Origin: an uncultured Butyricicoccus sp.
GTDB lineage: Bacteria; Bacillota; Clostridia; Oscillospirales; Butyricicoccaceae
Direction of reading: 5' to 3'
NCBI GenBank assembly: GCA_900544475.1
Contig: UQVU01000041.1
Location: 1 to 14,298, forward strand
DNA: 14,298 bases
How positions within the stretch are numbered: the first letter of the stretch is position 1; each line of letters starts with the position of its first letter. This document shows positions 1 through 7,452 of this stretch, one piece after another. The translations under genes and the position numbers were made by a program. The notes beneath the pieces were generated by a model that was given only the letters and a program-made list of their open reading frames with translations, was not told the origin of the DNA and did not search any database.

Positions 1-116
1 GTACAGGAGCGAGGCTCCCGATACCGCGAGGCACAGAGAGATTCATGCCCCGCATAAACCTATGATAAAAAGCCCGCATGGCCTTTTATAAAATTTTTGA
101 TTGGAGATGTTCAACT

Positions 117-1298
117 ATGGCTATGGATGCTTTCAGCGCGTCCCTGATGAAGGACAAGAGAGAGATCGTCATCGCCCCGACTATTTACAAGTTTGATACT
201 TTCGATGCATTTGCAGAGGAGTTTCAGCTTGGCGAGCGCGACGTCGTTCTGACCAACGAGTTCATTTACAAGCCGTTCATGGAGAAGCTCGGTCTGAAGA
301 GCAACTTCGTATTCCAGGAGACGTTCGGCGCAGGCGAGCCGAGCGAGGCTATGATCGAGACCATGTACGAAGCAATTCCGTACGACTCCTACGACCGCGT
401 AATCGCAGTAGGCGGCGGCGCAATCATGGACCTTTGCAAGCTGCTCGGCTGCAAGCGCCCGTCCTCCGTACATGAGCTGTACTTCAAGCGCGAGCCTGTT
501 GTACACGAGAAGGAAGTTATCGCTATCCCGACCACCTGCGGCACCGGTTCCGAGGTCACCAACATTTCCGTTGCTATCGTCAAGGACGAGAAGGACGGCA
601 AGCTGACCGGCGGCGACACCAAGCTGGGTCTGGTTTCCGACGACATCATCCCGAACAAGGTATGCCTGGTTCCGGACCTGCTCAAGACCCTGCCGTACAA
701 GCCGTTTGCAGCATCCGCTATCGATGCTCTGATCCACGCTACCGAGTCTTTCCTCTCTCCGCATCGTAAGACCGTTACCTCCGAGATGTTCTCCGTAAAG
801 GCTATGGAGATGATCCTCGAGGGCTTCCGCCGCATCGCTCTGGAAGGCCCGGACGCTCGCATCGATTACCTCGGCGAGTTCGTTCACGCTTCCCTGTTCG
901 CAGGCATCGCTTTCCTGAAGGCTGGCTGCGCTACCGTACACGGCATGTCCTTCCCGCTCGGCGGCACCTACCACGTTCCGCACGGCGAGTCCAACTACGC
1001 TCTGTTCGGCAAGATCCTCGAGATGTACGACGAGTACGAGCCGGCTGGCGAGCTGGGCAAGTTCAAGGAGATCGTTGCTCGCTGCCTCGGCTGCACCAAG
1101 GACGACGCTCTGCGCACCCTGAACGTAACCCTCGAGAAGGTTCTGCCGCTCAAGCCGCTGCATGAGTACGGCTTCAAGGAAGAGGATGTCAAGGCATTCG
1201 CTCTGTCCGTTGATGCAAACCAGCAGCGTCTGATCACCAACTCCTACCGTCCGTGGAGCATCGAGCTCAGCGAGCGCGTTTACAAGGAGTGCTTCTAA
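117..1298 (+). CDS. 4hbD: 4-hydroxybutyrate dehydrogenase (iron-dependent alcohol dehydrogenase family)
   Basis: This cytosolic enzyme interconverts succinate semialdehyde and 4-hydroxybutyrate with NAD(H). It closely resembles the Clostridium kluyveri 4HbD protein as I remember it, including the early YKFDT and LTNEF.YKPF stretches. The 393-residue product shows the nucleotide-binding GGGAIMD motif (about 99-105), PTTCGTGSE (138-146) and the metal ligands of group III iron alcohol dehydrogenases: D203, H207, H275 and H289, with the family's spacing. I place the start at 117 because GGAGA lies 10 bases upstream. An in-frame ATG at 78 would add 13 residues but has no ribosome-binding site. The gene is first in a same-strand cluster with abfD and supplies or consumes 4-hydroxybutyrate there. 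No convincing promoter is visible in bases 1-116, so the transcript may begin outside the window. Homology is strong; the direction of flux is inferred. Confidence 0.93.
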   Translation: MAMDAFSASLMKDKREIVIAPTIYKFDTFDAFAEEFQLGERDVVLTNEFIYKPFMEKLGLKSNFVFQETFGAGEPSEAMIETMYEAIPYDSYDRVIAVGGGAIMDLCKLLGCKRPSSVHELYFKREPVVHEKEVIAIPTTCGTGSEVTNISVAIVKDEKDGKLTGGDTKLGLVSDDIIPNKVCLVPDLLKTLPYKPFAASAIDALIHATESFLSPHRKTVTSEMFSVKAMEMILEGFRRIALEGPDARIDYLGEFVHASLFAGIAFLKAGCATVHGMSFPLGGTYHVPHGESNYALFGKILEMYDEYEPAGELGKFKEIVARCLGCTKDDALRTLNVTLEKVLPLKPLHEYGFKEEDVKAFALSVDANQQRLITNSYRPWSIELSERVYKECF

Positions 1299-1340
1299 GC
1301 GAACGCTTAAAGGCGTAATAAGCGAACTAAACGTCTGATA

Positions 1341-1380
1341 GGGCGGGGAGCCCCGCCTCCCTGCCCTGTTTTCGTTTTTT
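1341..1380 (+). terminator. Candidate terminator after 4hbD
   Basis: A GC-rich inverted repeat (GGCGGGG, then AG, then CCCCGCC, 1342-1357) is followed, after about ten bases, by a T-rich stretch ending TTTTCGTTTTTT. The gap between stem and T-tract is longer than ideal. It may terminate fully, partly, or mainly protect the 3' end of the 4hbD transcript. Confidence 0.5.
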
Positions 1381-1382
1381 CG

Positions 1383-1435
1383 GCCTGTTTTCACAGGCTG
1401 CGTTCCTGTCCGGTGCGTCCATAGCGGCTGCACCG
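1383..1435 (+). other. Two hairpins in the abfD leader
   Basis: Two further perfect inverted repeats lie between the T-tract and abfD. GCCTGT/ACAGGC has a four-base loop (1383-1398), and CGGTGC/GCACCG encloses 13 bases (1411-1435). No known riboswitch is recognised. They could be leader structures that set abfD mRNA stability or processing. Confidence 0.4.
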
Positions 1436-1465
1436 AAAACCAAAAAAGAAAGGATACCAAACGCT

Positions 1466-2911
1466 ATGATGACCAAAGAGCAGTATATTGAGTCTCTTCG
1501 CAAGCTGCATCTGAACCTTTACATGTTCGGCAAGAAGATCGAGAACCCGGTTGACGACCCGGTTATCCGCCCGTCGCTCAACTCCTTCGCCGCTACCTAC
1601 GAGCTGGCAGAGGACCCGCAGTACGAAGATCTGATGACCGCTACTTCCCACATCTCCGGCAAGAAGATCAACCGATTCACCCACATGCATCAGTCCACCG
1701 ACGACCTGATCAAGAAGGTCAAGATGCAGCGTCTGCTCGGCCAGAAGACCGCAGCATGCTTCCAGCGCTGCGTAGGCATGGACGCTATGAACGCTGTATT
1801 CTCCTCCACCTACGAGATCGACGAGGCTTGCGGCACCAAGTACCACGAGAACTTCCTCAAGTTCCTGACCCGCGTACAGGACGAGGATCTCGCAGTTGAC
1901 GGCGCTATGACCGACGTTAAGGGCGACCGCTCTCTGGCTCCGTCCAAGCAGGCTGACCCGGATCTGTTCCTGCACGTTGTTGAGCGCACCCCGGACGGCG
2001 TTTACGTTACCGGCGCGAAGGCTCACCAGACCGGCTTCGTAAACTCTCACGAAGTTCTGGTCATGCCGACCATCTCCATGCGTGAGGGCGACGAGGACTA
2101 CGCGATCTCCTTCGCGGTACCGACCGACGCTGAGGGCATCACCCTGATCTACGGCCGTCAGTCCTGCGACACCCGCAAGCTCGAGGAGTACAACGACATC
2201 GACGTTGGCAACAAGGTATACGGCGGCCACGAAGTTCTCGTTATCTTCGACCGCGTATTCGTTCCGAACGACCGCATCTTCCTCAACGGCGAAGTTAAGT
2301 TTGCCGGCATGATCGTAGAGCGTTTCGCAGGCTATCACCGTCAGTCTTACGGCGGCTGCAAGGTCGGCGTAGGCGACGTTCTGATCGGCGCTACCGCTCT
2401 GGCAGGCGACATGGCAGGCTCCTCCAAGGCTTCCCACGTCAAGGACAAGCTCATCGAGATGACTCATCTGAACGAGACCCTGTACTGCTGCGGTATTGCT
2501 TGCTCTTCTCAGGGCACCAAGACCAAGTCCGGCAACTACCTGATCGACCTGCTGCTGGCAAACGTCTGCAAGCAGAATGTCACCCGCTTCCCGTATGAGA
2601 TCGCTCGTCTGGCACAGGATCTGGCAGGCGGCCTGATGGTTACCCAGCCGTCCGAGGCTGACTACCGCAACCCGGCTCTCAAGCCCTACATCGAGAAGTA
2701 CCTCAAGGGCGTTGCTTCCGTTCCGACCGAGGACCGTATGCGTCTGCTGCGTCTGATCGAGAACATGACCATGGGTACCGCAGCTGTCGGCTATCTGCCC
2801 GAGTCCATGCACGGCGCAGGTTCCCCGCAGGCTCAGCGTATCATGATTGCCCGTCAGTCCAACCTCGAAATGAAGAAGGAACTGGCTAAGAAGATCGCTC
2901 GCATCCAGTAA
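1466..2911 (+). CDS. abfD: 4-hydroxybutyryl-CoA dehydratase / vinylacetyl-CoA isomerase
   Basis: This FAD- and [4Fe-4S]-containing enzyme dehydrates 4-hydroxybutyryl-CoA to crotonyl-CoA by a radical mechanism and isomerises vinylacetyl-CoA. It is oxygen-sensitive in known members. The 481-residue protein aligns along its whole length with C. aminobutyricum AbfD, including the QRLLGQKTA stretch, GYHRQSYGGCKVG and ESMHGAGSPQ near the C-terminus. The cluster ligands are present at C98, C102, H291 and C298, one residue off the published C99, C103, H292 and C299. A short region around residues 395-420 is reduced relative to my memory of the C. aminobutyricum protein. An AAAGGA site lies about 12 bases before the ATG, and a second in-frame ATG follows directly. 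It is the signature enzyme of the cluster and commits 4-hydroxybutyrate to the crotonyl-CoA pool. Confidence 0.96.
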   Translation: MMTKEQYIESLRKLHLNLYMFGKKIENPVDDPVIRPSLNSFAATYELAEDPQYEDLMTATSHISGKKINRFTHMHQSTDDLIKKVKMQRLLGQKTAACFQRCVGMDAMNAVFSSTYEIDEACGTKYHENFLKFLTRVQDEDLAVDGAMTDVKGDRSLAPSKQADPDLFLHVVERTPDGVYVTGAKAHQTGFVNSHEVLVMPTISMREGDEDYAISFAVPTDAEGITLIYGRQSCDTRKLEEYNDIDVGNKVYGGHEVLVIFDRVFVPNDRIFLNGEVKFAGMIVERFAGYHRQSYGGCKVGVGDVLIGATALAGDMAGSSKASHVKDKLIEMTHLNETLYCCGIACSSQGTKTKSGNYLIDLLLANVCKQNVTRFPYEIARLAQDLAGGLMVTQPSEADYRNPALKPYIEKYLKGVASVPTEDRMRLLRLIENMTMGTAAVGYLPESMHGAGSPQAQRIMIARQSNLEMKKELAKKIARIQ

Positions 2912-2923
2912 TTCTGAGCAATT

Positions 2924-2962
2924 CATAGGCACTCATGGCACTTGAAACCGTGAGTGCCTATG
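2924..2962 (+). repeat. Perfect 12-bp inverted repeat between abfD and the Cys-rich gene
   Basis: CATAGGCACTCA (2924-2935) is exactly repeated in inverse orientation at 2951-2962 around a 15-base loop. Only three Ts follow, so this is not a classical terminator. It sits 12 bases after the abfD stop and ends 16 bases before the next gene's ribosome-binding site, where it could stabilise the abfD 3' end or cause partial termination. Confidence 0.7.
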
Positions 2963-2995
2963 TTTGCGATACAGCAGAAAGGGGGTTCAAAGCGC

Positions 2996-3277
2996 ATGTT
3001 ACGCTGTACCGTGAAGTTCTGCGGCGGCTGCAATCCGCGCCACGACCGCGGCGAATGCTATGCGTCCGTGCGTGCCGCCCTTTCCGATGTCGCATCGTTC
3101 TCCCTGCCGGAGGACGGCGTGCATTATGACGCGCTGCTCATCGTCCGCGGCTGCACCGGCTGCCCGTATCTCTACGAAGAGATCGACGCCGCGCACCGCA
3201 TCGTCATCACCTCGAAGGGCGAAACGCAGAGCGCGATCGACGAGATCCGCGCCATCGCGTCATCTGCCGCCCGGTAA
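2996..3277 (+). CDS. Small cysteine-rich protein linked to abfD
   Basis: I cannot name this 93-residue protein with confidence. It has no signal peptide or membrane segment. Six cysteines (C4, C9, C12, C21, C53, C56) lie in two groups: an N-terminal CTVKFCGGCNPR stretch and a central RGCTGCPYLY. The arrangement suggests a metal or iron-sulfur site, or redox-active thiols, within a small alpha/beta fold; the predicted beta strand DALLIVRGC leads into the second pair. I chose the ATG at 2996 because AAAGGGGG (2978-2985) lies 10 bases upstream. A GTG at 2954 would add 14 residues but begins inside the inverted repeat and lacks a ribosome-binding site. Its place between abfD and the CoA transferase suggests a helper role for the oxygen-sensitive dehydratase or a redox/sensor role, but that is inference only. 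Confidence 0.8.
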   Translation: MLRCTVKFCGGCNPRHDRGECYASVRAALSDVASFSLPEDGVHYDALLIVRGCTGCPYLYEEIDAAHRIVITSKGETQSAIDEIRAIASSAAR

Positions 3278-3293
3278 AAGCCGGCGGCGCTAT

Positions 3294-3327
3294 GACCGCA
3301 GGAGGTTTTCCTTCCCCCTGCCCGGTC
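3294..3327 (+). other. Bulged hairpin before the CoA transferase gene
   Basis: GACCG+CAGG pairs with CCTG+CGGTC across a two-base bulge. It lies in the 82-base spacer upstream of a very strong AGGAGGAG site (3346-3353). No T-tract follows. It is probably an mRNA leader structure. Confidence 0.35.
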
Positions 3328-3359
3328 AGGATTGCATTAACATTTAGGAGGAGATTAAC

Positions 3360-4928
3360 ATGAAGAAAGTAAGCATTATCTCCGCAGAGGAGGCCGCTCT
3401 CAAGGTTCAGGACGGCGACACCATCGCTACCGGCGGTTTCGTATCCTGTGCGTGCCCGGAGACCCTGTCCAAGGCTCTTGAGAAGCGTTTTCTGGAGACC
3501 GGTCATCCGAAGGATCTGACCCTGTTCTTCGCAGCAGGTCAGGGCCACCGCGACGGTACCGGCGGCGACCACTACGGTCACGAAGGCATGGTCAAGCGCG
3601 TTATCGGCGGCCACTGGGACCGTGCTCCCCGTCTGGGCGAGCTGGCTCTGAACAACAAGATCGAGGCTTACAACCTGCCGCAGGGCGTCATTTCTCATAT
3701 GTACCGTGATATTGCCGCTCACAACATCGGCACCATCACCCACGTCGGTCTGAAGACCTTCGCTGACCCGCGCAACGGCGGCGGCAAGCTCAACGACGTT
3801 ACCAAGGAAGACCTCGTAAAGGTCGTCAACATCGAGGGCCAGGAGCGCCTGCTCTACAAGGGCTTCCCGATCAACGTTGTATTCCTGCGCGCTTCCTACT
3901 GCGATGAGTACGGCAACTGCACCGTACATCGCGAGATCGGCCCTCTGGACGTAACTGCTATGGCTCAGGCCTGCAAGAACTCCGGCGGCAAGGTCATCGT
4001 TCAGGTAGAGAAGATCGTTCAGGGCGGCTCTCTCGACCCGAAGCTGGTCGCTATCCCGGGCATTTACGTAGACTCCGTTGTCATCGGTACCGATGAGGAG
4101 AACATGCAGTGCCTCGGTATGCCGTATGACGGCGCTCTGACCGGCGAGTTCCGCATCCCGGTCGACGCTATCCCGCCGATCCCGATGGACGCTAAGAAGA
4201 TCATCGCCCGCCGTGCAGCTATGGAGCTGCCGAAGGACGCTATCGTAAACCTCGGCACCGGCGCACCGGAGAAGATCGCTAACGTTGCAGCTGAGGAAGG
4301 CATTTCCGACAACATGACCCTGACCGTTGAGGCAGGCTCTATCGCCGGCGTTCCGTACGGCGGCACCCAGTTCGGCGCTGCTGCAAACGCAATGTGCATC
4401 ATCCCGCACAACGTACAGTTCGACTTCTATCAGGGCGGCGGCCTTGACGTTGCGTTCCTCGGTCTGGCTGAGACCGCTCCGAACGGCGACCTGAACGTTT
4501 CCAAGTTCGGCACCCGTCTGGCAGTTGCAGGCGGCTTCATCGACATCACCCAGAACGCGAAGAAGGTCGTTTACTGCGGCACCTTCACCGCGAAGGGCCT
4601 CAAGACCGAGTGCAAGGACGGCAAGCTCGTCATCACTCAGGAGGGCGCTAAGAAGAAGTTCGTAAACCAGGTTGAGCACATCACCTTCTCCGGCGATTAC
4701 GCGAACGAGGTTCATCAGCCGGTTCTGTACATCACCGAGCGCTGCGTATTCGAGCTGCGTCCGGAAGGCGTAACCCTCATCGAAATCGCTCCGGGCATCG
4801 ACCTTCAGACCCAGATCCTCGACCAGATGGAGTTCGAGCCGAAGATCGCTTATCAGCCGGACGGCACCATCAAGCTGATGGATGCACGCATCTTCCGTGA
4901 AGAGCTGATGGGTCTGACCATCGAATAA
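3360..4928 (+). CDS. Acyl-CoA:carboxylate CoA-transferase, propionate-CoA-transferase/YdiF type
   Basis: This family I CoA transferase moves CoA between acyl-CoAs and carboxylates through a glutamyl-CoA thioester. In this cluster the likely acceptor is 4-hydroxybutyrate, with acetyl-CoA or butyryl-CoA as donor, though specificity cannot be read from sequence. The 522-residue protein carries alpha- and beta-type halves fused in one chain, as in C. propionicum Pct and E. coli YdiF. The N-terminal half has the glycine-rich GDTIATGGF (19-27). The C-terminal half has NLGTGAPEKIA (297-307) and TVEAGSIAGVP (322-332), where E324 is the expected catalytic glutamate, the same number as in Pct. AGGAGGAG lies just upstream of the ATG. 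It is not of the Cat2/AbfT type usually paired with abfD, so it may be a replacement or serve the butyrate/acetate end of the pathway. The next gene follows after 193 bases with its own candidate promoter. Confidence 0.88.
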   Translation: MKKVSIISAEEAALKVQDGDTIATGGFVSCACPETLSKALEKRFLETGHPKDLTLFFAAGQGHRDGTGGDHYGHEGMVKRVIGGHWDRAPRLGELALNNKIEAYNLPQGVISHMYRDIAAHNIGTITHVGLKTFADPRNGGGKLNDVTKEDLVKVVNIEGQERLLYKGFPINVVFLRASYCDEYGNCTVHREIGPLDVTAMAQACKNSGGKVIVQVEKIVQGGSLDPKLVAIPGIYVDSVVIGTDEENMQCLGMPYDGALTGEFRIPVDAIPPIPMDAKKIIARRAAMELPKDAIVNLGTGAPEKIANVAAEEGISDNMTLTVEAGSIAGVPYGGTQFGAAANAMCIIPHNVQFDFYQGGGLDVAFLGLAETAPNGDLNVSKFGTRLAVAGGFIDITQNAKKVVYCGTFTAKGLKTECKDGKLVITQEGAKKKFVNQVEHITFSGDYANEVHQPVLYITERCVFELRPEGVTLIEIAPGIDLQTQILDQMEFEPKIAYQPDGTIKLMDARIFREELMGLTIE

Positions 4929-5003
4929 CGGCTACATTTTGTGCATGATATGCAAGCGGCATATATTATTTTCATGCGAATTATATGAATTTAATATTTG
5001 CCC

Positions 5004-5032
5004 TTGCATTCTGCCCAAGAGTTTGATAAAAT
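5004..5032 (+). promoter_or_regulatory. Candidate housekeeping promoter for thl
   Basis: TTGCAT (5004-5009) and TAAAAT (5027-5032) are separated by exactly 17 bases in an AT-rich spacer between GC-rich genes. The -10 matches the sigma-A consensus at five of six positions and the -35 at three. It would start a transcript about 80 bases before the thiolase ATG. Confidence 0.5.
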
Positions 5033-5070
5033 ATTAACGAACTCAGAAATCAATCGAGTTTTCATCACCG

Positions 5071-5096
5071 TGCGGCGGCATAGTTTTTTCGCCGCA
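5071..5096 (+). other. Hairpin in the thl leader
   Basis: TGCGGCG (5071-5077) pairs perfectly with CGCCGCA (5090-5096) around a loop containing six Ts. It lies downstream of the candidate promoter and ends 10 bases before the AGGAG site, so it would be part of the thl mRNA leader. Confidence 0.45.
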
Positions 5097-5121
5097 TCAG
5101 TAGAAAAGGAGAAACAGCTAA

Positions 5122-6312
5122 ATGAACGTTTACATCTGTTCCGCTGCCCGTACCGCAATCGGCACCTATGGCGGCACCCTCCGCGATGTACACTCCTCCG
5201 AGCTTGGCACCGCTGCTGCAAAGGCAGCTATCGAGCGTGCAGGCGTTGACAAGGAAGCAATCGACGAGGTTCTGTTCGGTCAGGTACTGCAGGGCGGCGT
5301 AGGCCAGAACGTAGCACGTCAGGTTTGCCTGAAGTCCGGTCTGCCGATCACCACCCCGGCTATGACCCTGAACAAGGTTTGCGCTTCCTCCATGCGTGCC
5401 ATCTCCCTCGGCACCCAGATCATCCGTTCCGGCGAGAACAAGATGATGCTGGTAGGCGGCTGCGAGTCCATGTCCGGTGCTCCGTACATCTCCCGCGATA
5501 CCCGCTGGGGTGCTCGCATGGGCGACAAGAAGCTGGTCGATATGATGGTATACGACGGCGTATTTGATGTATTCAACCAGTATCACATGGGCATCACCGC
5601 TGAAAACGTAGCTGAAAAGTACGGCATCACCCGTCAGATGCAGGACGAGATCGCTCTCGCTTCCCAGCAGAAGGCTGCTGCCGCTATCGCTAACGGCCGC
5701 TTCAAGGACGAGATCGTTCCGATCGAAGTCAAGAAGAAGAAGGAAACCGTTATCTTCGATACCGATGAGCACGTAAAGCCGAACACCACTCTCGAGATCC
5801 TCGGCAAGCTGCGCCCGGCGTTCAAGAAGGACGGCGGCACGGTTACCGCAGGCAACGCTTCCGGCATCAACGATGCAGGCGCTGCTATGATCATCGCTTC
5901 CGAGGAGTTCGTCAAGGCAAACGGCCTCAAGCCGCTGGCTAAGGTTCGTGCCTGGGGTTCTGTCGGCTGCGACCCGTCCATCATGGGCGTAGGCCCGATC
6001 GAGTCCACCCGTCAGGCTCTGTCCCGTGCAGGTCTGACCGTTGCTGATCTCGACCTCATCGAGTCCAACGAGGCATTTGCTGCACAGGCTGCTGCTGTTA
6101 ACCGCGAGCTTGGCTTTGATATGGACAAGGTTAACGTAAACGGCGGCGCAATCGCTCTGGGCCACCCGATTGGCGCAGCAGGCTGCCGTATCACCACCAC
6201 CCTGATCTACGAAATGATCAAGCGCGACCTGACCATCGGTCTGGCTACCATGTGCATCGGCGGCGGTATGGGCGAAGCTATCATCGTCGAGCGCGACGAA
6301 TTGTGCAAGTAA
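5122..6312 (+). CDS. thl: Acetyl-CoA C-acetyltransferase (thiolase)
   Basis: This biosynthetic-type thiolase condenses two acetyl-CoA to acetoacetyl-CoA or runs the reverse cleavage. The 396-residue length is typical. The acyl-accepting cysteine is C87 in NKVCASSMRA; H348 lies in the ALGHPIGAAG motif and C378 in the MCIGGGMG motif, the last two at the same numbers as in the Zoogloea enzyme. The active-site loop reads CASS where many thiolases have CGSG or CASG, a conservative change. AGGAG (5107-5111) gives a clear start. In this context it may work in the thiolytic direction, cleaving acetoacetyl-CoA from the oxidative branch of 4-hydroxybutyrate fermentation, or feed acetyl-CoA into butyrate. 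It is followed by an unusual array of hairpins. Confidence 0.95.
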   Translation: MNVYICSAARTAIGTYGGTLRDVHSSELGTAAAKAAIERAGVDKEAIDEVLFGQVLQGGVGQNVARQVCLKSGLPITTPAMTLNKVCASSMRAISLGTQIIRSGENKMMLVGGCESMSGAPYISRDTRWGARMGDKKLVDMMVYDGVFDVFNQYHMGITAENVAEKYGITRQMQDEIALASQQKAAAAIANGRFKDEIVPIEVKKKKETVIFDTDEHVKPNTTLEILGKLRPAFKKDGGTVTAGNASGINDAGAAMIIASEEFVKANGLKPLAKVRAWGSVGCDPSIMGVGPIESTRQALSRAGLTVADLDLIESNEAFAAQAAAVNRELGFDMDKVNVNGGAIALGHPIGAAGCRITTTLIYEMIKRDLTIGLATMCIGGGMGEAIIVERDELCK

Positions 6313-6314
6313 AT

Positions 6315-6543
6315 TATAGGGGGTACCCAGTACCCCCTATATACCGAAACCAGTTCCAGTAGAAACTGATTTCGGATACCCCCGGACGCCGCCCAAGGCG
6401 GCTGGGTCGAGGAGAAAAAACGCAGGTACACGCCCCGCGTTTTTTCGAACAGGAACGAGTTCCTGTTCTATTTGACTGCAAACACGCTTTGCGTGTTTGA
6501 GAACCGCCGCTTGGGGTTTCTCCTTGAGTGTATCCGCTCAGGG
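6315..6543 (+). repeat. Array of six to seven consecutive hairpins between thl and crt
   Basis: Almost the whole 258-base spacer is made of inverted repeats. (1) 12 bp, 6315-6341, CCA loop. (2) 12 bp with one mismatch, 6344-6375. (3) 6 bp GCCGCC/GGCGGC, 6388-6402. (4) 9 bp AAAAAACGC/GCGTTTTTT, 6415-6445. (5) 10 bp GAACAGGAAC/GTTCCTGTTC, 6447-6468. (6) 9 bp CAAACACGC/GCGTGTTTG, 6479-6499. (7) 7 bp with one mismatch, 6522-6543. The arms differ from each other, so this is not one unit copied in tandem. No open reading frame of note is present. The crt ribosome-binding site follows directly. Confidence 0.85.
6415..6445 (+). terminator. Intrinsic terminator within the thl-crt hairpin array
   Basis: A 9-bp stem with an A6 left arm and a T6 right arm around a 13-base loop can end transcription from either direction. 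It suggests that much thl transcription stops before crt, so crt would need readthrough or its own promoter. I found no good promoter between this site and crt. Confidence 0.6.
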
Positions 6544-6570
6544 AACATATTCTGAAAGGAAGTCTTAAAA

Positions 6571-7389
6571 ATGACTGACGTAGTAATCGAAAAAAAGGGC
6601 CATGTAGCGATCGTTAAGATCGAGCATATGAAGGCTATGAACGCACTGTCCACCGATATGTACGCTCAGCTCGAGGAAGCATTCGACGAGCTGGCTAAGG
6701 ATCTGGACAACGTTTACGCTGTCGTTCTGACCGGTTCTTCCACCGTCAACAAGAAGGGCAAGACCGTTAACTCCTTCGTTGCAGGCGCTGACATCTCCGA
6801 GATGGCTACCAAGACCTGCGAGGAAGGCAAGCTGTTCGGCAACGAGTCCAACCGCGTATGCTGGAAGATCGAGAACTTCAAGCGTCCGGTTATCGCTGCT
6901 ATCAACGGCTTCTGCCTCGGCGGCGGCTGCGAGCTGGCTATGTCCTGCGACATCCGTCTTGCTTCCGAGAACGCTACCTTCGGCCAGCCGGAAGTTGGTC
7001 TGGGCATCACCCCGGGCTGCGGCGGCACCCAGCGTCTGGCTCGCTTCGTAGGCGTGGGCAAGGCTAAGGAAATGCTCTACACCGCACGCGGCAACTACTC
7101 CGCTCAGGACGCTCTGGACATGGGTCTTGTAAACTACGTTTATCCGCTCGAGAACCTCGTTGACGAGGCTGTAAAGCTCGCTGAGGAGATCGCAGCTCAG
7201 GCTCCGATCGCTGTTTCGCTCGTTAAGGAAGCTGTCAATGTCGGCCAGCAGGTTGACCTGAACTCCGCTCTGAAGTTCGAGGGCAACGTTTTCGCACAGT
7301 GCTTCGCTACCGAGGACCAGAAGTACGGCATGGCTTACTTCCTCGACAAGAACCGCGACAAGCCGGCTAAGCAGTTCTCTAACAAGTAA
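6571..7389 (+). CDS. crt: Crotonase / short-chain enoyl-CoA hydratase
   Basis: This enzyme interconverts crotonyl-CoA and 3-hydroxybutyryl-CoA by water addition. The 272-residue protein has the crotonase fold signature. FVAGADISEM (69-78) forms the oxyanion-hole region. The two catalytic glutamates are E121 in LGGGCELAMSCD and E141 in FGQPEVGLGI, 20 residues apart as in the family. It is about a dozen residues longer than usual clostridial crotonases because of a lysine-rich insertion near residues 56-67 before the FVAGAD motif. AAGGA (6556-6560) lies 10 bases from the ATG. Together with hbd and thl it connects the crotonyl-CoA made by AbfD to acetoacetyl-CoA and acetyl-CoA. Confidence 0.94.
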   Translation: MTDVVIEKKGHVAIVKIEHMKAMNALSTDMYAQLEEAFDELAKDLDNVYAVVLTGSSTVNKKGKTVNSFVAGADISEMATKTCEEGKLFGNESNRVCWKIENFKRPVIAAINGFCLGGGCELAMSCDIRLASENATFGQPEVGLGITPGCGGTQRLARFVGVGKAKEMLYTARGNYSAQDALDMGLVNYVYPLENLVDEAVKLAEEIAAQAPIAVSLVKEAVNVGQQVDLNSALKFEGNVFAQCFATEDQKYGMAYFLDKNRDKPAKQFSNK

Positions 7390-7410
7390 TTTTTCCTTGT
7401 ACATCGCAGC

Positions 7411-7452
7411 GGGGAGCCGTATGCGCTCCCCTTCTGCATTTATTTTGCAGAA
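7411..7452 (+). other. Two hairpins between crt and hbd
   Basis: GGGGAGC/GCTCCCC (7411-7431) and, directly adjoining, TTCTGCA/TGCAGAA (7432-7452) each have a 7-bp stem and a 7-base loop. The second loop is T-rich, but no run of Ts follows either stem, so strong termination is doubtful. They fit the hairpin-rich style of every spacer in this cluster. Confidence 0.55.

Noticed and set aside
111..4715. Long minus-strand open frames opposite 4hbD, abfD and the CoA transferase (449, 513 and 502 codons)
   Set aside because: They lie antisense to genes with clear homology, have no recognisable domains, and exist because the strongly biased codons of the sense genes avoid stop codons in that antisense frame.
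6315..6543. Hairpin array as a CRISPR array or a tandem-repeat element
   Set aside because: The arms differ between hairpins, there is no constant repeat with regular spacers, and no cas gene is present.
6525..6553. Promoter TTGAGT-N17-TATTCT directly upstream of crt
   Set aside because: Both hexamers are only partial matches, and the start point would fall at the ribosome-binding site, leaving no room for a leader.
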